A DNA stretch of 8,915 nt, taken from assembly GCA_002314945.1 (NCBI GenBank), contig DCHV01000007.1, forward strand, positions 16,236 to 25,150. Reading direction: 5' to 3'. Both the position numbers and the translations under genes were made by a program. Below are positions 6,245 to 8,915 of this stretch, one piece after another. Source of the DNA: Prevotellaceae bacterium UBA1743. Its GTDB lineage: Bacteria; Bacteroidota; Bacteroidia; Bacteroidales; Bacteroidaceae. Within the stretch, counting starts at the first letter, position 1, and each line of letters opens with the position of its first letter. The notes under the pieces were generated by a model. The model had not been told where the DNA came from, searched no databases, and saw only the letters and a program-made list of their open reading frames with translations.

Positions 6245-7348
6245 ATGGAAAAAGAGCGAATCGTATTCCTTGATTATGTGAGAGTGATAGCATGTCTGAT
6301 GGTGATGATCGTGCATTCTTCAGAGAATTTCTATTTGGCTCCTGTAGAGGGCGCACCTGTAGGCGAAATGGTAAGTGTAGTAAGCAAGATCATGACAGAG
6401 GATGCCCATTTCTGGGTAGCGTTGCTGGATGGTTTCTGCAGGATGAGTGTGCCCTTGTTCATGATTACCTCGGCTTATCTGCTTTGTCCTATGCGCGAGA
6501 ACCAGAGTTGGGGCGAGTTTTACAAACGTCGTGCTCTGCGTATTGTGCCTCCTATGGTCTTTTTCATGATATTATATAGTGCGTTACCTCTGCTTTGGGA
6601 TGGTACTACGACGAGCCAAGCCATAAAGGATTTGCTCTATATTCCCCTGAATTTTCCTGGTGCAGGTGGACATCTGTGGTTCCTCTACCCTCTCCTGAGT
6701 CTCTATCTCCTCATTCCAATGATTTCACCCTGGCTGAGGCATTCCACCAAGAAACAGGAACTGTTCTTCCTCAGCCTCTTCCTCTTGAGTACCACTATCT
6801 CCTTCTTCGAACGCTTTGTAGGTGATGTGTTCGGCATTGTATTCTGGAATCATTACCATCTGCTGTTTCCCTTTGCCGGTTATGTGGGTTACCTTGTTTT
6901 GGGCCACTATATCCGCTTCCATATTCATTGGAGTGACGCCAAGCGTTGGGCAGTGGGATTGCCATGTGTCATTATTGGTGCAATTGTCACGATACTGAGT
7001 TTCTATGTTCAGATTGAAGTTGGCACAGTACAGGATGCAAGTATGATGGAGATTGCATGGTGTTTCTGCACTCCCAATGTAGTGCTGCTTACCTTCGGCT
7101 TCTTCCTGCTTTGTACCACTATACACAAGCCTTGCCGTGATTATGCATTTGTGAAGGATGCCAGCAGAATCAGCTTTGGCATGTATTTGATGCACATGTT
7201 CTTCTTGGTGATGTACTCAGGTATCATAGGCCCAAGAATGTATGTGGGATGGGCCATTCCCTGTATTGCTCTCAGCACTTTTGCCACCTGCTATATTGTC
7301 ACCAAGATAGTGACTTATATACCAGGCAGCAAATGGATTATCGGCTGA
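6245..7348 (+). CDS. Membrane acyltransferase (acyltransferase-3 family)
   Basis: A 367-residue integral membrane protein of the OafA/WecH-like acyltransferase-3 family, which transfers acyl (often acetyl) groups to sugars of surface polysaccharides, lipids or other envelope molecules. The N-terminus FLDYVRVIACLMVMIVHSSE carries the family signature, with His24 as the likely catalytic residue. RRALRIVPP (just before a membrane segment) and HLWFLYPLLSLYLLIP are further family motifs. About ten hydrophobic segments span the chain. The ATG at 6245 is chosen because the family motif begins nine residues later; an in-frame TTG at 6194 would add a 17-residue polar extension overlapping nrdG. It lies 41 bp after nrdG with no visible promoter, so it is probably read through from nrdDG. 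The acceptor cannot be told from sequence, and no polysaccharide genes are adjacent except manA, on the opposite strand. Confidence 0.9.
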   Translation: MEKERIVFLDYVRVIACLMVMIVHSSENFYLAPVEGAPVGEMVSVVSKIMTEDAHFWVALLDGFCRMSVPLFMITSAYLLCPMRENQSWGEFYKRRALRIVPPMVFFMILYSALPLLWDGTTTSQAIKDLLYIPLNFPGAGGHLWFLYPLLSLYLLIPMISPWLRHSTKKQELFFLSLFLLSTTISFFERFVGDVFGIVFWNHYHLLFPFAGYVGYLVLGHYIRFHIHWSDAKRWAVGLPCVIIGAIVTILSFYVQIEVGTVQDASMMEIAWCFCTPNVVLLTFGFFLLCTTIHKPCRDYAFVKDASRISFGMYLMHMFFLVMYSGIIGPRMYVGWAIPCIALSTFATCYIVTKIVTYIPGSKWIIG

Positions 7349-7367
7349 GGTTACTCTACGTAACTTT
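7347..7367 (+). terminator. Hairpin at the convergent stop-codon junction
   Basis: GAGGTTAC (7347-7354) can pair with GTAACTTT (7360-7367) around the loop TCTAC: six Watson-Crick pairs and two G-U wobbles on the plus strand. It starts inside the acyltransferase stop codon and covers the last codons of manA. Only short T-rich sequence follows (AATAATTTT), so it is a weak or non-classical terminator; on the minus strand the wobble pairs become A-C mismatches. Confidence 0.28.
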
Positions 7368-8274
7368 CCAATAATTTTGCCGTGCCGTCGGGAATCAGTG
7401 ATACACTGGACATGGCGGCCGGCACTACCAATGACTCTCCGTGATGGAGGAAGATGCCTTGTCCGTCGGGTGAGAGGAAGCAACAAGCGCCTTCCAGACA
7501 CATATAGACACGGAATGAATCATTGTCGTCGTAGGAACGTACGATGGCATGGTCGAGTTTTATCTCATTTGTGGTGAAGAAGGGACATGCGACAAGCTGC
7601 ACCACCTCGTTGCGCAATTCAGTATAGCGAATTTTGGGATCGTCGGTAATGTCATTGAAATTGATTGCTTCCAGAGCCAGATCGGTGTGTAATTGGCGGA
7701 GGTTTCCTTCGCGATCACGACGTAAGTAATCATAAATTCGGTATGTGACATCACTTGTCTGCTGTATTTCGGCAATCACCATACCAGCTCCTATTCCATG
7801 TACACGTCCAGCTGGGATATAGAAGCAGTCACCTGGAAGTACAGGCACCTTGTTCAAGTCATCCTCGATGCTTCCGTCCTGCACCTTACGCGCATAGTCA
7901 GAGATGGCAGTCTCACGACGGAAACCTGCAATCAGTTGGCTGCCTCGGTCAGCATTCACCACATACCACATCTCGTTTTTCCCCATCTTTCCATGGCGTT
8001 GCTTGCTCAGTACATCATCGGGATGTACCTGGATAGATAAGTCTTGCCGGGCATCAATAAACTTGATGAGCAAAGGAAAGTCGTTGCCGAATCGCTCATA
8101 GTTCTTTTCTCCCAAGAAGGATGCACCAAACTCCTTCACTACCTCAGGCAAGGTCAAACCTCGATATTCACCTGATAGAACCACGGATTCTGAACCTTGT
8201 ACAGCAGATACCACCCACGTTTCCGATCCCCACAAAGTAGGCTTGAAAATAGGATTGAATTTTAGAATCTCCAT
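7351..8274 (-). CDS. manA: Mannose-6-phosphate isomerase, class I
   Basis: Zinc enzyme interconverting fructose-6-phosphate and mannose-6-phosphate. It links glycolysis to GDP-mannose and GDP-fucose for glycans, or allows mannose use. The 307 residues match the short bacterial class I form (about 315 in Bacillus) rather than the longer E. coli type. Predicted zinc ligands are Gln82 and His84 (SIQVHPDD), Glu101 (KNEMWYVV) and His159 (PAGRVHGIG); the likely catalytic Arg is Arg179 in TYRIYDYLRRD. The N-terminal KPTLWGSETW is typical of the family. The ATG at 8274 lies directly before that motif and about 26 bases after the predicted transcription start. It is convergent with the acyltransferase gene, with two bases between the stops. 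Nothing appears truncated. Confidence 0.95.
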   Translation of the reverse strand: MEILKFNPIFKPTLWGSETWVVSAVQGSESVVLSGEYRGLTLPEVVKEFGASFLGEKNYERFGNDFPLLIKFIDARQDLSIQVHPDDVLSKQRHGKMGKNEMWYVVNADRGSQLIAGFRRETAISDYARKVQDGSIEDDLNKVPVLPGDCFYIPAGRVHGIGAGMVIAEIQQTSDVTYRIYDYLRRDREGNLRQLHTDLALEAINFNDITDDPKIRYTELRNEVVQLVACPFFTTNEIKLDHAIVRSYDDNDSFRVYMCLEGACCFLSPDGQGIFLHHGESLVVPAAMSSVSLIPDGTAKLLESYVE

Positions 8275-8307
8275 ATATGATTGATAAATGATTTTTTGAA
8301 ATTACTG

Positions 8308-8339
8308 CAAATGTAAGGCAAAATGCAGACTCATGGAAA
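8308..8339 (-). promoter_or_regulatory. Bacteroidetes-type promoter for manA
   Basis: On the minus strand, TACATTTG (8315-8308) matches the -7 consensus TAnnTTTG exactly, and TTTC (8339-8336) is one base off the -33 TTTG, with a 20-bp spacer. Transcription would start near 8301. The -7 element partly overlaps the left arm of a CTGCA/TGCAG inverted repeat (8305-8309 and 8324-8328), which could be an operator or chance. Confidence 0.5.
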
Positions 8340-8386
8340 TATATTATCCGTTTTTTGTTCAATGCGTGATTAAAAATAAGAGGGGG

Positions 8387-8404
8387 AGGAAAGATGACCT
8401 TCCT
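8387..8404 (-). terminator. Weak hairpin downstream of the DUF1294 gene
   Basis: AGGAA (8387-8391) pairs with TTCCT (8400-8404), with one A-C mismatch and a further G-C pair closing an ATGA loop. On the minus strand a pyrimidine-rich stretch and a T5 run follow several bases later, too far for a classical intrinsic terminator. It lies about 38 bases past the DUF1294 stop and upstream of the manA promoter, so an operon end here is plausible. Confidence 0.25.
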
Positions 8405-8441
8405 ATAAAAAGTCGAAAATATTGTTACAACTTTTTTATCC

Positions 8442-8717
8442 TTAGTAATTCATATAAACATATACAAGCAATCCTATCTGGATGAGTAGTATTGCAGGAA
8501 CACCAATCATGAATTTCAAGTGTTTGGTCTTGTGCCTCCACATCATCATTCCGATCCATGCACCGATGCTGCCTCCTAATACTGCAAACATGAGTAAGGT
8601 AGCTTCAGGTATTCGCCACGATCCCTTCCTCGCCTTCAGTTTGTCAATGCCATACACAATGAATGTGACAATATTGATGGCCAAAAGGTAGTATATGAAA
8701 AATTCTATGTAGAACAT
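8442..8717 (-). CDS. DUF1294 family small membrane protein
   Basis: A 91-residue inner-membrane protein of unknown function. It shows the conserved DUF1294 core: YGIDKLKA, then WRIPE, then a glycine-rich hydrophobic stretch LGGSIGAWIGM, then RHKTKHLKF. Three hydrophobic segments are visible (about residues 4-22, 38-58 and 69-88), with the basic RHKTKH loop between the second and third. The length is normal for the family, which is often found alone or fused to a cold-shock domain; no such fusion is present. The start at 8717 lies 12 bases after the stop of the nitroreductase-like gene, with no Shine-Dalgarno sequence, so the two are probably one transcription unit. No function should be assigned from this context. 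Confidence 0.9.
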   Translation of the reverse strand: MFYIEFFIYYLLAINIVTFIVYGIDKLKARKGSWRIPEATLLMFAVLGGSIGAWIGMMMWRHKTKHLKFMIGVPAILLIQIGLLVYVYMNY

Positions 8718-8729
8718 TATTTCAGGTGT

Positions 8730-8915
8730 TTATTCCTTAGGATATCCCACAGGGTTGTTCATGATTGGCAGTTGCTTGTCGGTGAAGCCAAGCAGGGAGC
8801 AAATGCCCTCTGTGTCATGTGTGGCACGAGGGACGGTAACAAGACCTACCGACTGGCAATACAGGTTGATGTTCTCACTTATGTTGCCAGCATCTACACA
8901 TCCCATCTGCATAGC
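8730..8915 (-). CDS. Nitroreductase-family protein, C-terminal end only (5' partial)
   Basis: The last 61 residues of a protein whose frame is still open at the window edge (an Ala codon precedes the ATG at 8912, so that Met is probably internal). The segment VDAGNISENINLYCQSVGL resembles the conserved helix of FMN-dependent nitroreductase/SagB-type oxidoreductases (DAGhxSQNhyLxCxxxGL), and the end PIMNNPVGYPKE matches the family's closing PVGYPK motif. Such enzymes bind FMN and use NAD(P)H or act as dehydrogenases. The FMN-binding N-terminal part is outside the window, so neither subgroup nor any signal peptide can be judged. It is probably co-transcribed with the DUF1294 gene. Confidence 0.72.
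   Translation of the reverse strand, partial: AMQMGCVDAGNISENINLYCQSVGLVTVPRATHDTEGICSLLGFTDKQLPIMNNPVGYPKE

Noticed and set aside
1..8915. CRISPR array, tRNA, rRNA, insertion sequence or long direct repeat
   Set aside because: By eye, no spaced direct repeats, cloverleaf, rRNA-like segment, transposase or terminal inverted repeats were found; there is no gene-free stretch over 300 bases.

Overview
The window looks like chromosomal DNA from an anaerobic member of the Bacteroidales, perhaps Prevotellaceae or Bacteroidaceae. Three things support this. Two intergenic regions carry Bacteroidetes-type promoters (a -33 TTTG-like element and a -7 TAnnTTTG element). Translation starts are A-rich and lack clear Shine-Dalgarno sequences. 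The window encodes an oxygen-sensitive class III ribonucleotide reductase. The genus call is inference, not a measured match.

Left part (1-3450, plus strand): the 3' part of a nonribosomal peptide synthetase (NRPS) gene. The visible protein is an adenylation domain (from motif A2 onward), a carrier domain and a terminal NADPH-dependent thioester reductase. The product is therefore probably released as an aldehyde or alcohol rather than by hydrolysis. The reading frame is open to base 1, so the gene starts upstream. Six bases later, in the same frame, follows an HD-domain phosphohydrolase gene, which ends in a terminator-like A-tract/T-tract hairpin.

Middle part (3451-7348, plus strand): a 183-bp leader holds a good Bacteroidetes promoter, a near-perfect 27-bp palindrome and tiny upstream ORFs. 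It drives nrdD and nrdG, which overlap by ATGA and encode the anaerobic ribonucleoside-triphosphate reductase and its radical-SAM activase. A membrane acyltransferase gene follows 41 bp later and may be read through from the same promoter.

Right part (7349-8915, minus strand): manA (class I mannose-6-phosphate isomerase) faces the acyltransferase gene tail to tail, with two bases between the stop codons, and has its own promoter. Upstream of it on the same strand are a small DUF1294 membrane protein and, cut by the window edge, the C-terminal end of a nitroreductase-family protein; these two are probably co-transcribed.

Most genes are housekeeping (anaerobic dNTP synthesis, mannose metabolism). 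The accessory element is the reductase-terminated NRPS, which would make a small peptide aldehyde or a compound derived from one. The undescribed part, if any, lies there and in the unexplained nrdD leader.
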